From NCBI GenBank assembly GCA_024693415.1, contig JAILKX010000126.1:1-5258 (forward strand): 5,258 bases of DNA, given 5' to 3'. The notes beneath the pieces are model-generated. The model saw nothing but the letters and a program-made list of their open reading frames with translations, searched no databases and was not told where the DNA came from. Origin of the DNA: Bacilli bacterium. Lineage in GTDB: Bacteria > Bacillota_I > Bacilli_A > RFN20 > CAG-826. A program made the position numbers and the translations under genes. Shown here piece after piece: positions 4,458-5,258 of the stretch (the first letter of the stretch is position 1; each line of letters starts with the position of its first letter).

Positions 4458-5258
4458 CTTCCAATCCTCCCGGAGGATTCGTATGCTTCGCGCGCTTCTT
4501 TGGAGATGCGGCGGAAGGTGGCGGATTGGTATTCCTTGACGATCGCTTGGCCGGGGACGTTGCCTTTCCTGACCTGCGATTTCTCGCAGTACATGACCTC
4601 GCCGTCGTCTAGGCTGCTAGCGAGCAGACAGATCTCGCAGCCGAAGGAAAGCTCTTCGTTGGAGGGGTTAGCCTTCCTGATGATGAGATGGGCCCCATGG
4701 GTGCCTTTGACGTGCATCCAGATATGGTTCTTGTCGGTGTCGAGGGCGAAGGAGAGGAAGTCGTTTTCCCGCGCAGATTTCCCAAACCAATAGGTGACCC
4801 CGTTATGAACGATTTCGTAGGGCAATAGCGATTCGGCATATTTGATTCCGCCGGCCTTCTTCTTGGATTTGGTGAGGGGCGTGCATGCGAATTCCTCGGA
4901 AAGGCGGCGCAATCCTTCCTCGGCGCAGTGGGGGAGGATGGCCTGAAGTTCCTTGTAGCGGATCGCTTCCGCCTTGGCCTTGGCGAGGTTTGCTTCGCCG
5001 ACCTGAAGGGCGGCCTTCGCCTTCTTCTGGCGCTTGAAGAAGGTCTCGGCGTTCTCGGAGAGGCTTTTGCGCTTATCGAGGGCGATCTCCTCGCCGTAAT
5101 AGTCCATTTTTCCGGTTGAGGCGTCGAGCTCGTCCATGTTGGTGAAGATGAAGGTGCCGTATTGGCCGTCGTTAGCGTGCTGCTTGGCCTTCTCGATGTC
5201 GCCTTCGATGGTCGTTATCTTGCGCCTAGAGGATTTGACCTTGGCGTTGATGAGCGCG
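4454..5258 (-). CDS. rqcH: RqcH/NFACT ribosome-associated quality-control factor, C-terminal part (5' end off window)
   Basis: The frame is open to the right edge (267 residues visible, first full codon at 5257), so the true start and the NFACT-N domain are outside. RqcH (YloA/FbpA family) binds obstructed 50S subunits holding peptidyl-tRNA and directs addition of C-terminal alanine tails that mark stalled products for degradation. The visible part has the end of a coiled-coil segment, the family block GQYGTFIFTN (31-40) with YYGEEIALDKRKSLSENAETFFKR (54-76), more coiled coil rich in Lys/Ala/Glu (77-108), a basic linker (129-135), and the NFACT-R (DUF814) domain from about 147: VTYWFGKSARENDFLSF, HIWMHVKGTHGAHLIIR and VPGQAIVKEYQSATF. 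Older annotations call this a fibronectin-binding protein. Methionine 41 (5137) is not the start because family sequence continues upstream. It is followed by the kinase with an ATGA overlap. Confidence 0.92.
   Translation of the reverse strand, partial: ALINAKVKSSRRKITTIEGDIEKAKQHANDGQYGTFIFTNMDELDASTGKMDYYGEEIALDKRKSLSENAETFFKRQKKAKAALQVGEANLAKAKAEAIRYKELQAILPHCAEEGLRRLSEEFACTPLTKSKKKAGGIKYAESLLPYEIVHNGVTYWFGKSARENDFLSFALDTDKNHIWMHVKGTHGAHLIIRKANPSNEELSFGCEICLLASSLDDGEVMYCEKSQVRKGNVPGQAIVKEYQSATFRRISKEAREAYESSGRIGR
4463..4479 (-). promoter_or_regulatory. Palindrome containing the Shine-Dalgarno of the kinase gene
   Basis: On the minus strand AATCCTCC (4479-4472) is followed by one base and then the perfectly complementary GGAGGATT (4470-4463). 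The second arm, with the central G, forms the GGGAGG ribosome site of the kinase, 8 nt before its ATG at 4457. In RNA about six or seven pairs with a 3-5 nt loop could form, hiding the site. The element encodes residues of the last codons of rqcH, so a ribosome finishing rqcH would open it. This is a plausible translational-coupling device; pairing is seen, function is inferred. Confidence 0.5.

Noticed and set aside
3930..4793. Plus-strand open frame (287 codons) opposite the kinase and rqcH
   Set aside because: The minus strand carries clear kinase and NFACT-R motifs here; the plus-strand product shows none.
5135..5137. ATG at 5137 as the start of a short 227-residue protein
   Set aside because: The frame stays open to the right edge and the upstream residues (GQYGTFIFTN and before) match the RqcH family, so this is an internal methionine.
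1..5258. Mobile elements, CRISPR arrays, tRNA/rRNA genes, phage or defence genes
   Set aside because: None was recognised: no transposase or integrase motifs, no regularly spaced short DNA repeats and no tRNA-like folds were seen when reading both strands.

Overview
The window reads as a compact bacterial chromosome segment, probably from a Bacillota (Bacilli-type) bacterium. Supporting signs are an acidic Ser/Ala/Glu-rich lipoprotein, a VanZ-type membrane protein with bacterial Ig-like modules, an RqcH/NFACT quality-control factor and a LicA/choline-kinase-like phosphotransferase. Shine-Dalgarno sites are strong. TGA is a stop codon: three genes end with it at family-appropriate places and Trp is encoded by TGG, so this is not the mycoplasma code. 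Base composition is moderately GC-rich by eye, not counted. The lineage is inference; an uncultured gut-type Bacilli genome would fit.

Layout: positions 1-1124 (minus) hold a lipoprotein gene whose 3' end lies off the left edge. It has three tandem diverged repeats of about 108 residues. A 142-bp divergent intergenic region (1125-1266) carries promoter-like elements, a perfect 10-bp inverted repeat and a perfect 8-bp operator-like dyad; the two share bases. The plus-strand unit (1267-3595) contains family I inorganic pyrophosphatase (ppa). Overlapping it by 23 bp is a 604-residue membrane protein that looks like a VanZ domain split by about 430 residues of extracellular Ig-like modules. This unit converges on a minus-strand unit (5258-3567) with a 29-bp tail-to-tail coding overlap. 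The minus-strand unit is the C-terminal part of rqcH followed by a choline-kinase-like phosphotransferase, joined by an ATGA overlap. The Shine-Dalgarno of the kinase is the 3' arm of a perfect 8-bp palindrome.

Functional reading: pyrophosphate hydrolysis and ribosome-associated quality control are housekeeping functions. The lipoprotein and the VanZ/Ig protein are cell-surface proteins of unknown role. The kinase may modify a small alcohol such as choline, but no lic neighbours are visible. No mobile element, CRISPR array, tRNA or rRNA was recognised. The least ordinary items are the split VanZ architecture, the lipoprotein repeats, and the two places where RNA or DNA structure overlaps expression signals (the ppa leader and the rqcH-kinase junction). 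Apart from the 142-bp intergenic region the window is all coding, so there is no gene-free stretch above 300 bases.
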